Source of the DNA: Microbacterium hatanonis
GTDB taxonomy: Bacteria > Actinomycetota > Actinomycetes > Actinomycetales > Microbacteriaceae
Assembly (NCBI RefSeq): GCF_008017415.1
Contig: NZ_VRSV01000001.1
Span: forward strand, 992,001-1,056,000
Direction: 5' to 3'
Length of the DNA stretch: 64,000 nt
Part shown: one piece after another, positions 17,031 to 25,708 of the stretch
Layout: the number at the start of each line of letters is the position of its first letter
Position numbering within the stretch: position 1 is the stretch's first letter
Notes under the pieces: model-generated
Databases searched by the model: none
What the model saw: only the letters and a program-made list of their open reading frames with translations
Told to the model about the DNA's origin: nothing
Made by a program: the position numbers and the translations under genes

Positions 17031-17062
17031 AGAGCCGCGACCCCGACAGGGATCGCGGCTCT
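17031..17062. terminator. Hairpin terminator downstream of msrA
   Basis: Perfect 10-base arms AGAGCCGCGA and TCGCGGCTCT around a 12-base loop, between the msrA stop (17077) and the dinB-like start, both on the minus strand. Confidence 0.75.
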
Positions 17063-17076
17063 CGACGGAGCTCGGG

Positions 17077-17631
17077 TTACGCCGAGGCCTCGGCGCGCTT
17101 GGGCAGCACCCAGCCGGGCCGCACGAAGTGGCACGTGTAGCCGTGCGGGATGCGGATGAGGTAGTCCTGGTGCTCGGGCTCGGCCTCCCAGAACGGTCCG
17201 GCGGGCTCGATCGTGGTGACGGCCCTGTTCGGCCAGAGTCCGGAGGCGTCGACGTCGGCGATGGTGTCGCGTGCGACCTGCTCCTGCTCGGGGGAGAGCG
17301 GGAAGATCGCCGAGCGGTAGCTCGTGCCGACGTCGTTGCCCTGGCGGTTCAGGGTCGACGGGTCGTGGATCTGGAAGAAGAACGCCAGGATGTCGCGGTA
17401 CGTGGTCTTCGTGGGGTCGAAGACGATCTCGACCGCCTCGGCATGGCCGTCGTGGTGGCGATACGTGGCGTGGTCGTTCGAGCCGCCGGTGTATCCGACG
17501 CGCGTGTCGAGCACCCCGGGCTGGCGGCGGATCAGATCCTCCACGCCCCAGAAGCATCCGCCGGCGAGGACCGCCGTCTCGGTGCCGGGGGTGCGGGTGA
17601 TGGCTCCGGTATCGGTGGGTCCGCTGGTCAT
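17077..17631 (-). CDS. msrA: Peptide-methionine (S)-S-oxide reductase MsrA
   Basis: A 184-residue cytoplasmic repair enzyme that reduces the S-epimer of methionine sulfoxide. The active site GCFWG with Cys26 and the downstream [13 protein letters not shown] and FFQIHDPST motifs are all present. Of the other cysteines only one is seen (in YTCHF near the C-terminus), which could resolve the disulfide. The ATG overlaps the msrB stop by 4 bases, so both epimer-specific reductases are translationally coupled. A terminator follows. Confidence 0.95.
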   Translation of the reverse strand: MTSGPTDTGAITRTPGTETAVLAGGCFWGVEDLIRRQPGVLDTRVGYTGGSNDHATYRHHDGHAEAVEIVFDPTKTTYRDILAFFFQIHDPSTLNRQGNDVGTSYRSAIFPLSPEQEQVARDTIADVDASGLWPNRAVTTIEPAGPFWEAEPEHQDYLIRIPHGYTCHFVRPGWVLPKRAEASA

Positions 17632-18089
17632 GATGCGATCTCCTTGTCGGTGAACAGTGTCAGGTAGGCGCCGTAGCCCTGCGCCTCGAGTTCGGCGACG
17701 GGCACGAACCGCAGTGCGGCCGAGTTCATGCAGTAGCGCAATCCTCCCGCATCACGCGGCCCGTCGTCGAAGAGGTGTCCGAGGTGGCTGTCGGCACCGG
17801 CCGATCGCACCTCGGTGCGCTTCATCCAGAGCGTGCGGTCGATCTTCTCGGTCACGACGGAGGGGTCGATGGGCCGGGTGAAGCTCGGCCATCCCGATCC
17901 GCTCTCGAACTTGTCGGTCGACGAGAAGAGCGGTTGGCCGGAGACGACATCGACGTAGATGCCGGCCTCGTGGTTGTCCCAGTACCGGTTGCGGAACGCC
18001 GGCTCGGTGGCGTCCTCCTGCGTGACGCGGTACTCGTTCGGGGTGAGGCGGCTCAGCGCCTCGGGAGTCTTTCGGTAGTCGGTGCTCAC
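17628..18089 (-). CDS. msrB: Peptide-methionine (R)-S-oxide reductase MsrB
   Basis: A 153-residue reductase for the R-epimer of methionine sulfoxide. The GSGWPSF substrate motif, SHLGHLF and the catalytic [11 protein letters not shown] (Cys120) are present. The two CxxC zinc pairs found in many MsrB proteins are absent; Cys120 is the only cysteine, so reduction must use an external thiol. The GTG at 18089 follows AGGAGGAAACC, a strong ribosome site, and excludes an Arg/Pro-rich extension. First gene of the msrB-msrA pair. Confidence 0.94.
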   Translation of the reverse strand: MSTDYRKTPEALSRLTPNEYRVTQEDATEPAFRNRYWDNHEAGIYVDVVSGQPLFSSTDKFESGSGWPSFTRPIDPSVVTEKIDRTLWMKRTEVRSAGADSHLGHLFDDGPRDAGGLRYCMNSAALRFVPVAELEAQGYGAYLTLFTDKEIAS

Positions 18090-18214
18090 GGTTTCCTCCT
18101 CGGATCGCGCCGCTGGCTGCGGCGTCACTGAAGAGAACGGAGGCGACCGCGTTTTTGGTCCCTCGAACCTGGGAGCGGCGTGTGAGTTCGCATGGCGCGG
18201 CGCAAGATGGAGGC

Positions 18215-18958
18215 ATGGGCGACTCGGGAACGCGGCCGGCGGGCAGCATCCATCTGATCGGTGGCGGACGCGACGCGGTGCGTCTCGCGCCGCTGTATGC
18301 GGCGTTCGTCGAAGAAGCGGCGGAGAGGAAGACGGATGCCGGGGCACGGCCGCGCGTTCATCTGCTGCTGGTCCGCGAACCCGGCGACGAGGAGATCACC
18401 GACCGCTTCGCGTCGCCGCTGCGATCCGCCGGAGCCGACGTCGTCGTCCGGGTGGTGGACGAGGGCGAGGCCTTCGCCGCGGACGCCCTCGACGGCGCGG
18501 ACGGGATCGCCGTCGGCGGGGGACTGACCCCGGCCTATCGCGACGCCTGCGCGGCGCTCGCCGCATCCGTCCGCTCCCTCGTCGAGAGCGGCGTGCCGTA
18601 TCTCGGGTTCTCGGCGGGTTCGGCGATCGCCGCCGGCCGTGCGCTGCTGGGCGGTTACCGACTCGATGGCGTCGAGGTCGGCGACGAGGGCGCATCGGAG
18701 GAGCTCGACGAGCTCACCGTGGCAGAAGGGATCGGGCTCGTGCCGTTCGCGATCGACGTGCACGCCGCGCAGTGGGGCACGCTCTCGCGGCTCGTCGCCG
18801 CCGTCGATGCCGACCTCGTGCCGGAGGGGTACGCGATCGACGAGCACACCGCCCTCGTCGTGCGCGGTGAGCAGGTCGAGGTCGCCGGTTCGGGCGCCGC
18901 CTGGCACGTGACGCGGGGCGTCACCGTGCGCCGGGTGCGTCCTCGCTCAGCGCGATGA
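18215..18958 (+). CDS. Peptidase E-like (S51) / class I glutamine amidotransferase-like protein
   Basis: A 247-residue cytoplasmic hydrolase. The elbow motif GFSAGS places the nucleophile at Ser133, as in dipeptidase E and cyanophycinase, instead of the Cys of glutamine amidotransferases. [11 protein letters not shown] segment and a His/Glu region later on complete the fold. ATG at 18215 follows GGAGG at the right distance. Its last 38 bases overlap the convergent MDR gene. It probably cleaves dipeptides with an N-terminal Asp or a related amide; this is a family inference. Confidence 0.8.
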   Translation: MGDSGTRPAGSIHLIGGGRDAVRLAPLYAAFVEEAAERKTDAGARPRVHLLLVREPGDEEITDRFASPLRSAGADVVVRVVDEGEAFAADALDGADGIAVGGGLTPAYRDACAALAASVRSLVESGVPYLGFSAGSAIAAGRALLGGYRLDGVEVGDEGASEELDELTVAEGIGLVPFAIDVHAAQWGTLSRLVAAVDADLVPEGYAIDEHTALVVRGEQVEVAGSGAAWHVTRGVTVRRVRPRSAR

Positions 18959-20060
18959 CGAGCTTCTGCGTCGAGGTGCCCGTGCGGAGCAGGTCGACAG
19001 CCGCCTGCAGATCGTCGAGTGAGTGGCCGACGATCCGTGCCGGGGGGAAGGCGACGTGCCGCCGATCGGCGAGCGCCGCGGGCAGGTAGTCGGTCCACAG
19101 CATCCGGCCCACCTCGTTGTCCATCAGACTGCTTCCCCAGACGAATCGGGCGCGCACGCCGCGGAGAGCGCATGTCGTCTGAAGGACGGCGTTGCGGATG
19201 ACGAGGCGCCCGAGCAGACGCGCCCGTGCGGGCGACAATCCGCCGCGGCGCGGTTGGTCGTAGAACGATACGGACGGGCTCGCCAGGGCCACCCTCTTCG
19301 CGCCGGTCGCGACGGCGATGGCGACGCACGGTTCGGCCGACCCCGTCGCGATCGCCAGCACGCCGGCGACCACGGTTCCCCGAGACGCCGAGACCACCTT
19401 GTCGACCACGTCGGGGTCGCGATAGTCGATGACGTGCGACGCGCCGAGCTCGCGCAGGCGCGCGTGATTGCGCGGCGACGCCGTGGCGACGACGACGTAT
19501 CCAGCGGCTCGCGCGAGTTGGATCGCATTCGCCCCGACGCTGGTGGCCCCGCCCCAGATCACGACCGTCTCTCGACGGCGGGGAGGATCGAGCTCGGGGT
19601 GGGCGAGCGAGAGGTTGTCGGCCTGGAACAGAGCGGATGCTGCCGTCGACACCGCCAGGGGGAGTACGACCGCGTCGGTGTCGGACATGTGCCCGGGAAT
19701 CGGCGCCGTCAGGCGTTCCTCGACGGCGACGTACTGCTGGAACCCGCCCTCCGCGGTGTGGTCTCGCCCTTTCTCCATTCCGACGGCGTACGCGACGACC
19801 CGGTCGCCCACCCGGAACCGGGTCACCTGGCCCCCGACGGAGACGACGACGCCGGCGACGTCTTCGCCGAGGATGGCGGGGTAGGGCAACCAGCGGTACA
19901 TGAGGCGCCCGTTCGACTGGGTGATCGCATCGAGCGGATTCACCGCGGCGGCCCGGACGCGCACGATGATCTGCGTCGGGGATGCCACGGGGTAGGGGGA
20001 GTCCCAAACGGTGAAGTCGGCGTAGGGGGCGTCGATCCAGGCGGCGGTGTTGGTGGGCAT
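18921..20060 (-). CDS. MDR-family zinc-binding-type alcohol dehydrogenase / quinone reductase
   Basis: A 379-residue NAD(P)-dependent oxidoreductase with an N-terminal GroES-like domain (VNPLDAITQSNG, PAILGEDVAGVV) and a Rossmann domain with the GGATSVGANAIQLARAAGY cofactor motif at about residue 180. The catalytic Cys/His zinc ligands of true alcohol dehydrogenases are not evident, which favours a quinone- or enoyl-reductase-like activity. It is divergent from a TetR gene with a 15-base-arm palindrome between them, so it is probably induced by a toxic electrophile or drug. Confidence 0.85.
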   Translation of the reverse strand: MPTNTAAWIDAPYADFTVWDSPYPVASPTQIIVRVRAAAVNPLDAITQSNGRLMYRWLPYPAILGEDVAGVVVSVGGQVTRFRVGDRVVAYAVGMEKGRDHTAEGGFQQYVAVEERLTAPIPGHMSDTDAVVLPLAVSTAASALFQADNLSLAHPELDPPRRRETVVIWGGATSVGANAIQLARAAGYVVVATASPRNHARLRELGASHVIDYRDPDVVDKVVSASRGTVVAGVLAIATGSAEPCVAIAVATGAKRVALASPSVSFYDQPRRGGLSPARARLLGRLVIRNAVLQTTCALRGVRARFVWGSSLMDNEVGRMLWTDYLPAALADRRHVAFPPARIVGHSLDDLQAAVDLLRTGTSTQKLVIALSEDAPGAR

Positions 20061-20082
20061 CTGCGGTCCTCTGATCGGCGAT

Positions 20083-20119
20083 GACATTTCGTGTCATAGC
20101 AATGATGACACGAAATGTC
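20083..20119. promoter_or_regulatory. TetR operator-like palindrome between MDR reductase and tetR
   Basis: Perfect 15-base arms GACATTTCGTGTCAT (20083-20097) and its complement (20105-20119) separated by 7 bases. Each arm is itself half-symmetric (TGACA...TGTCA), so two TetR dimers could bind side by side. The tetR ATG follows 13 bases later and TAACCT at 20121-20126 may be its -10. Confidence 0.78.
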
Positions 20120-20132
20120 GTAACCTGGGTGC

Positions 20133-20693
20133 ATGAGTCGATGGGCACCGGACGCGGCACTGCGTCTCGAGAGCGCCGCCGTCGAGCTGTTCGAGGAGCA
20201 GGGGTACGGGCCGACGACCGTTCCGCAGATCGCGGCGCGTGCCGGGCTCACGACCCGCACGTTCTTCCGGCACTTCGCCGACAAGCGCGACGTGCTGTTC
20301 CTCCGCGACCGGGAGTTCCCCGACGTGGTCGGCGCCGCGCTCGCGGGCCTCCCCGACGCCCTCGGGCCGGGGGAGCTGGTAGAGCGAGGGCTTGCCGTCG
20401 CGGTGGCTCCGCTCGATCACTGGCGAGACAGCATCGGACGGCGCAGAGCACTCATCCAGACCGACGACCGTCTGAAGGAACGGGAACTGCTGAAATCGGC
20501 ACGCCTCTCGGAGGCTGTGGCGAGTGCGCTGGGAACGCGCGGGCTCACCCCTCTCGACGCGCGGCTGCTCGCAGCGACGGCGGTCGCCGTCTTCGATGCC
20601 GCCCTCGATGAGTGGCTCGATTCCGCCGACGGCACGGCTCTCGCCGACCACCTGACAGCCGTGTGGGAGCGGATGCGCGCCGTCCGCGGCTGA
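20133..20693 (+). CDS. TetR-family transcriptional regulator
   Basis: A 186-residue repressor with an N-terminal HTH (about residues 10-56; TVPQIAARAGLTTRTFFRHF is the recognition region) and a short helical ligand domain. It is divergent from the MDR reductase gene and very likely binds the large palindrome between them. Only 6 bases separate a possible -10 box from the ATG, so the message may be leaderless. The ligand is unknown. Confidence 0.87.
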   Translation: MSRWAPDAALRLESAAVELFEEQGYGPTTVPQIAARAGLTTRTFFRHFADKRDVLFLRDREFPDVVGAALAGLPDALGPGELVERGLAVAVAPLDHWRDSIGRRRALIQTDDRLKERELLKSARLSEAVASALGTRGLTPLDARLLAATAVAVFDAALDEWLDSADGTALADHLTAVWERMRAVRG

Positions 20694-20699
20694 TCCCGG

Positions 20700-20765
20700 T
20701 TCGGGGCGCGTTCCTCGCTTCGGGGCGCGGGATTCCACGCCCCGAGGGGTGAAACCCGCCCCGAA
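20700..20765. terminator. Nested hairpins between tetR and efeB (convergent genes)
   Basis: TCGGGGCG occurs at 20701-20708 and 20720-20727, and its complement CGCCCCGA at 20738-20745 and 20757-20764, so an inner and an outer stem can both form. Located between convergent genes. Confidence 0.65.
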
Positions 20766-20776
20766 TCGACCGAGCC

Positions 20777-22081
20777 TCAGGTGAAGAGGCCGGCTCCGAC
20801 GTAAGAACCCCGTGAGGCCCCGGGAGGCACGGCCCACAGGCCAGAGCCGACATGACGGATGTACTCGCGCATGGCGTCGGTCGACAGCGCCCGCTGCAGG
20901 GTGACGAACTGCTCCGGGCTGCGCTGGAACGAGAGGAAGAACAACCCCGCGTCGAGCCTGCCGAGATCGGTGTTGCCGTCGACGAAGTTGTATCCGCGGC
21001 GGAGGATGCGGATGCCGCCGTTGTTGTCGGGGTGCGCCAGATGCACGTGGCTGGTGCGGTCGATGCGCGGCGCGCCCGCAGCATCCGTCGCCGAGAAGTC
21101 GGGCTCGGTGAATTCGTCGCCACCCGACAGGGGTGCGCCGCGTCCCTTGTCACGCCCGACGATGCGGTCCTGTTCGCTCAGGCGCACGCGGTCCCAGGTC
21201 TCGATGATCATCGCGATCTTGCGTGCCACGAGGTACGAGCCGCCCGCCATCCAGGCGGGTTCGTCGCCCGCTGCGACCCACACGTTCTCGTCGAGGGCGG
21301 CCGTGTCGTCGGCGAGGATGTTCGCCGTGCCGTCCTTGTACCCGAAGAGGTTGCGCGGGGTAGCGGCCCCCGTGGTCGTCCGCGAGGTGCGGCCGTACCC
21401 GAGCTGCGACCAACGGATCCGCGCGCGTCCGAACGCGATGCGGCTCAGGTTGCGGATGGCGTGCACGGCCACCTGCGGGTCGTCGGCGCACACCTGGACG
21501 CAGAGGTCGCCGTCGGATGCTGCGGGGTCGAGATCGTCGCCGAGGAACGCGGGGAGGCGCTCGAGCGCCGTGGGGCGCGCGCCGGCCAGCCCGTACCGGT
21601 CGTCGAACAGCGAGGGCCCGAAGCCGAACGTGATCGTGAGGCCGTTCGCGGCGAGCCCCTGCGCTTCGCCGGTGTCGTCCGGTGGCGCTTCGGGGGATCC
21701 CCCGACCGCTCCGGTCGCGCTGACCTCGAGCCCCTGCGACATCCGCGCCGAGGCGTAGGTCCAGTCCTGCAGGAGCGAGATGAGGTCGTCGCGGTCGGTA
21801 CGAGCCATCATGTCGAACGCGGCGAAGTGCAGGTGCTCCTGCACGGGGGTCGTGATCCCCGCCTGATGCGTGCCATAGAAGTCGTACGCCGTCGCGGCCG
21901 GATCCACCGAGGTCGCCGCGGCCGCCGTGCGCTGTGCCACGACGCCGCCGCCGGCGCCCATCACGAGACCCGCGGCGCCCGCCCCGACCGCCCAGCCGAA
22001 CAGCCCGCGCCGGGAGACGCCGGTCGCGTGGTCGGGGGTCGGGGCGTCGTCGTCGGGCGTCTCGTCCAACTCGGTGGTCAC
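20777..22081 (-). CDS. efeB: Dyp-type peroxidase / deferrochelatase EfeB
   Basis: A 434-residue haem peroxidase exported folded through the Tat system: the N-terminus has SRRGLFGWAVGAGAAG with the twin arginines. The Dyp signature GYKDGTAN and the proximal haem His in the RTSHVHLAHP segment are visible. In EfeUOB systems it supports iron uptake by peroxidase activity or by removing iron from haem. The GTG at 22081 lies one base past the efeO stop. Last gene of the efeUOB operon. Confidence 0.93.
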   Translation of the reverse strand: MTTELDETPDDDAPTPDHATGVSRRGLFGWAVGAGAAGLVMGAGGGVVAQRTAAAATSVDPAATAYDFYGTHQAGITTPVQEHLHFAAFDMMARTDRDDLISLLQDWTYASARMSQGLEVSATGAVGGSPEAPPDDTGEAQGLAANGLTITFGFGPSLFDDRYGLAGARPTALERLPAFLGDDLDPAASDGDLCVQVCADDPQVAVHAIRNLSRIAFGRARIRWSQLGYGRTSRTTTGAATPRNLFGYKDGTANILADDTAALDENVWVAAGDEPAWMAGGSYLVARKIAMIIETWDRVRLSEQDRIVGRDKGRGAPLSGGDEFTEPDFSATDAAGAPRIDRTSHVHLAHPDNNGGIRILRRGYNFVDGNTDLGRLDAGLFFLSFQRSPEQFVTLQRALSTDAMREYIRHVGSGLWAVPPGASRGSYVGAGLFT

Positions 22082-22082
22082 A

Positions 22083-23312
22083 TCACTCCAGGACGGTCAC
22101 GGTGAGCTGCGAGAGCGGCTCGGCCAGCGCGTTGATGAGGTCGGTGAACTCGCGCTTGTCGGCGTCGGTCAGCTGCCCGTAGCCGACGAAACCGTCGGTG
22201 AGCGAACCGTGCGCGGCGAGCGACGCCTCGAGATCGGCGTAGCCGGCCTCGATCTCTTCGACGAGGGCGCCACCCTCGTCGCCCTTCGATGCGGCGAAGT
22301 CGGACACGAGCGAGAACGCCATCTTCGAGCCCTCGACGTTCGCGGCGAAGTCGTAGAGGTCGGTCCCCGACCACCAGTCCTCCTCGCCGCTGATCTTGCC
22401 CGTGGCGACCTCGTCGAGGAGCGCGATCGCGCCGTTCGAGATGCCCGCGACGCCCTGCGCGTCGAGAGCCGTCTGGAAGTCGGCGGAGTGCACGTAGTCG
22501 TACAGCTCCTGCACGTCGGTGATCAGCTGGTCGCCGTAGGAAGCGCGTTCCTCGGCCGTCGACGGCGCCCAGTCCTGCCAGGCGGGCGTCTCGCCGTCGG
22601 CGTTCAGGGCGTCCTGAGCCGGCACCCAGAGGTCTTTCTCGATGCGGTGGAATCCGGTCCAGTCGAGCCCCTCGGCGACGGCGTCGACCTCGCGGTAATC
22701 GATGCGGGGGTCGAGGTCGCCCAGCGCTTCGGCGACGGGCTCGATGCGCTCGTAGAACGCGCGCACCTGCGGGAACTGCGCCTGCGCCGCCGCATCGTCG
22801 CCCGATTCGTAGGCGGCGACGAACGCGTCGACGGCGGGTACGAGCTGGCCGACCTGGTCCTTGACGAACGCAGCGTAGAGGTCGACGGCCTGCTGCTTCT
22901 GCTCGGCGTCGGGTCCGTCGATCGCGACGGCATCGCCGCTGACGGCGAAGCCGGCCCTGCCGACCCCGTCGCCGATCATGCCGGGCTTGCAGAGGGTGTA
23001 GTAGTCGCCGGGCTGCGCGACGACCGTGAGCGTGCGCGAAGCGCCCGGCGCGATGTTCTCGACCTCGCCCACGATGCGCAGGCCATCGTCGGCGAGCAGA
23101 TAGAACTCCGTCACCTCGTCGCCGCTGTTGGTGACGTCGAACGCGAGGGTGCCGCTCGTGGCGCTCGACCCCGACACCTCGCAGCCGTCGGCGGTGGAGG
23201 TAACGGTGAGGGCATCGGATGCGGCGACGTCGGCCTTCGCGACGCAACCGGCCAGAACGATGGTCACGACCCCGAGGGCCGCTGCCGCTCCGACGAGACG
23301 AGAGGTGTTCAT
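22083..23312 (-). CDS. efeO: Iron-uptake lipoprotein EfeO
   Basis: A 409-residue lipoprotein (lipobox VLAGC, Cys23) with an N-terminal cupredoxin-like domain (about 30-135) and a C-terminal M75 imelysin-type domain carrying the conserved GFHRIEKDLW (HxxE) motif. It binds iron outside the membrane and passes it to EfeU. Its ATG overlaps the efeU stop by 4 bases (ATGA) and it is followed at 1 base by efeB. Length and domain order are those of normal EfeO. Confidence 0.94.
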   Translation of the reverse strand: MNTSRLVGAAAALGVVTIVLAGCVAKADVAASDALTVTSTADGCEVSGSSATSGTLAFDVTNSGDEVTEFYLLADDGLRIVGEVENIAPGASRTLTVVAQPGDYYTLCKPGMIGDGVGRAGFAVSGDAVAIDGPDAEQKQQAVDLYAAFVKDQVGQLVPAVDAFVAAYESGDDAAAQAQFPQVRAFYERIEPVAEALGDLDPRIDYREVDAVAEGLDWTGFHRIEKDLWVPAQDALNADGETPAWQDWAPSTAEERASYGDQLITDVQELYDYVHSADFQTALDAQGVAGISNGAIALLDEVATGKISGEEDWWSGTDLYDFAANVEGSKMAFSLVSDFAASKGDEGGALVEEIEAGYADLEASLAAHGSLTDGFVGYGQLTDADKREFTDLINALAEPLSQLTVTVLE

Positions 23313-24301
23313 GCTGCTCCTTGCTGTGTGGTGGACGCGCCGGCGGCGGGGACGCCGGCGCCGTTCGCGGGAACCTCGTTGCCGAGCGCGGAGGTCGTCG
23401 ACGCCGCGGGGGCCGACGTCGCTCGTGCAGGGCGCCCCATCGCGCCGCGGACGAAGAAGAGGCCGACGACGGCGATGTACACGACCCACGCGATGACCTG
23501 CAGCCAGGTCATCCGCGGCATGAAGCCGATCGTGGCCTGCAGGATGGCGGCGAGCGGGCTGCCCGGGGGAACGGCGACGGAGACGTCGAAGGCCCACCCG
23601 AACGGCAGCGCCGCCCACCCGGTCGCCACGGCGCCGGTGGCAGCGTCGAGCGGTGCGGCGGCGGTGAAGGGGCCCGGAAGCGCGCCGGCCTCCTGCAGGT
23701 CGTGGATCGCGTAGGCGAGCACTCCGGCCGCGACGATGACGAGGAACGCGCCCGTCCAGGTGAAGAAGACGCGGAGGTTGAGCCGCAGCATCCCCCTTGC
23801 CACCGCCCACCCGAGCACGACCGCGCACGCCAGACCGAGCAGGGCTCCGAGGAGCGCGTCGGGGGCGTTGCCGAACGACTGCACCATCGACCACAGCAGC
23901 AGAGTGGTCTCGATCCCCTCGCGGGCGACCGAGACGAAGCCGATCGCGATGAGGGCCCAGACGCTCCCGGCGACGAGAGCCCGCTGCACTCCGCTCTCGA
24001 GGTCGTTCTTCAGCGTGCGAGCGGTGCGCTGCATCCAGAAGATCATCCAGGTCACCATCGCGACCGCGACGAGCGAGAGGAGTCCGCCGATGAGTTCCTG
24101 GGCCTCGAACGTGAGCGAGTACGCGCCGAACGTGAGGATCGCACCGATGCCGAGCGAGAGGATCACCGCCAGAGCGACACCGGCCCAGAGGCGGGGGAGC
24201 GCGTCGCGACGGCCGGCTCGCGAGAGGTAGGCGACGAGGATGCCGACGACGAGGGCAGCTTCCAGGCCTTCGCGCAGGCCGATGAGGAAGGTCGCGAACA
24301 C
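23309..24301 (-). CDS. efeU: FTR1-family iron permease EfeU
   Basis: A 330-residue polytopic permease. Two REGxE iron-binding motifs, LREGLEAAL near residue 9 and VAREGIETTL in helix 4, are intact. GTG at 24301 gives the normal N-terminus of the family (FATFLIGLREGLE) and has AAGGACG upstream; an ATG at 24346 would add an Arg/Pro-rich extension. First gene of efeUOB, with a DtxR/IdeR-type box 59 bases upstream of the start, so it should be repressed when iron is plentiful. The C-terminal 40 residues are an Ala/Pro/Thr-rich tail. Confidence 0.94.
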   Translation of the reverse strand: MFATFLIGLREGLEAALVVGILVAYLSRAGRRDALPRLWAGVALAVILSLGIGAILTFGAYSLTFEAQELIGGLLSLVAVAMVTWMIFWMQRTARTLKNDLESGVQRALVAGSVWALIAIGFVSVAREGIETTLLLWSMVQSFGNAPDALLGALLGLACAVVLGWAVARGMLRLNLRVFFTWTGAFLVIVAAGVLAYAIHDLQEAGALPGPFTAAAPLDAATGAVATGWAALPFGWAFDVSVAVPPGSPLAAILQATIGFMPRMTWLQVIAWVVYIAVVGLFFVRGAMGRPARATSAPAASTTSALGNEVPANGAGVPAAGASTTQQGAA

Positions 24302-24359
24302 GGGCGGACGTCCTTGCGGTGGGGAACGGGAACGAGGGGAGCCCATCGGGTCGGCCTCA

Positions 24360-24378
24360 TGAGGTAAGGCTTGCCTCA
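24360..24378. promoter_or_regulatory. DtxR/IdeR-type iron box upstream of efeUOB
   Basis: TGAGGTAAGGCTTGCCTCA is a 19-base palindrome (8 of 9 half-site positions match) and agrees closely with the TNAGGTTAGGCTNACCTNA consensus bound by DtxR/IdeR with ferrous iron. It lies upstream of efeU, the expected place for an iron-repressed operator. Confidence 0.85.
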
Positions 24379-24485
24379 CCGATCCGAAACAGTACGCCCA
24401 TCGAGGCCGTTCCGTCCACACGACGCATCGACGTCGAACGACGTCGCTCGACGAAGCCCCGTCGTTCCGCCGGGATCACACCCCC

Positions 24486-25586
24486 TCAGGGGATGAGACG
24501 CTCCGCACGGTAGCGGTCGAAGAGCGCAGTGAAAGAGTCGACGGTGCGGTGGTGCAGGGTGAATCCGGCCAGGCGCGACTTGCTCATGTCGGTGACGACC
24601 TCGATCTCCCGGCCGAGGTCGGCGTCGGTGTGCCACCACGAAGCGATCCGGGCGACGTCGGGCTCGGCGAGTCCGTGTGCCGCGACCAGGCGATCCCAGA
24701 CCTGCTGCGCATCGGCCATCCGCTCCGCCAGCGGCTGGGGGGTCTCGACGGGGCCGACCGGGTCGACGCCGAAGTACGCGGCCAGCCGCGGCCACATCCA
24801 GCGCCAGCGGAAGACGTCGCCGTTCACGACGTTGAACGCCTCGTCGCGGCCGGCGTCGGATGTGGCCGCCCACACCATCTGCTCGGCCAGCACGGTCGCG
24901 TCGGTCATGTCGGTCAGCCCGTTCCACTGCGTGAGCGACCCCGGGAAGACGAAAGGTGCGCCGAGTTCGCGGCAGATCGACGCGTAGACCGCCAGGGTCA
25001 GGCCCATGTTCATCGCGTTGCCGACCGCGTGGCCGATCACCGTGTGCGAGCGGTGCACCGACCACGTGAACCCTCCGCGCGCGGCCGCGGCGAACAGCTC
25101 GTCCTCCTGCGCGTAGTAGAAGTTGGGGGCGTCCAGACGCGGTTCGTCCTCATGGAACGGTGTGTCGGGCATCGCTCCCTGGCCGTACGCCTCGAAGGGC
25201 CCGAGGTAGTGCTTCAGGCCGGTGACGAGCGCCACGTGCGCGACCGGTGCGGAGGAGAGCGCCGCGAGGAGATCGCGGACCATCCCGCCGTTGACAGCGA
25301 TGTTTTCCTCCTCTGTGGCCTGACGCGACCAGGCCGTGAAGAACACGTGCGTGGGGCGTTCGTCCGCCAGCACTCGGGCGAGGTCGGCCGCCGATCGCAG
25401 ATCCGCCGACAGCGCCCGCACGCCCGCGCGCGGTGCACCGGGGCGTCGGGAGAGCGCCGTCACCTCCCATCCGCGCTCGGCGAGCAGGTCGACCAGGGCC
25501 GACCCGCCGATCCCGGTCGCGCCGACGACGAGTGCGCGGCGATCCGGATCGAAGGGGGAGGAGGGGGTGTTCGCGGAGGAAGTCAT
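24486..25586 (-). CDS. Extended SDR family oxidoreductase (PRISE / progesterone 5-beta-reductase-like)
   Basis: A 366-residue NAD(P)-dependent enzyme. The Rossmann motif is VVGATGIGGSALVDLLAERGWEV near residue 20, and later LKHYLGPFEAYGQG, NFYYAQED (the Tyr of the active site) and SHTVIGHAVGNAMNMG match the PRISE group of enone reductases. It has no signal sequence. ATG at 25586 is used, though the ribosome site (GGGGG) is very close to it. It is divergent from the following SDR gene. Confidence 0.82.
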   Translation of the reverse strand: MTSSANTPSSPFDPDRRALVVGATGIGGSALVDLLAERGWEVTALSRRPGAPRAGVRALSADLRSAADLARVLADERPTHVFFTAWSRQATEEENIAVNGGMVRDLLAALSSAPVAHVALVTGLKHYLGPFEAYGQGAMPDTPFHEDEPRLDAPNFYYAQEDELFAAAARGGFTWSVHRSHTVIGHAVGNAMNMGLTLAVYASICRELGAPFVFPGSLTQWNGLTDMTDATVLAEQMVWAATSDAGRDEAFNVVNGDVFRWRWMWPRLAAYFGVDPVGPVETPQPLAERMADAQQVWDRLVAAHGLAEPDVARIASWWHTDADLGREIEVVTDMSKSRLAGFTLHHRTVDSFTALFDRYRAERLIP

Positions 25587-25708
25587 CCCCCGGCCCAACG
25601 CGGGCGGGCGGGAGGCATTCCCGGTAGGGAGGGCGCGGTCCGCGCAACCCCCGGCGAACGCGAAGCATCCGCGCTTACGCTGACGCCACCCGCAATCGAG
25701 GAGGACCC

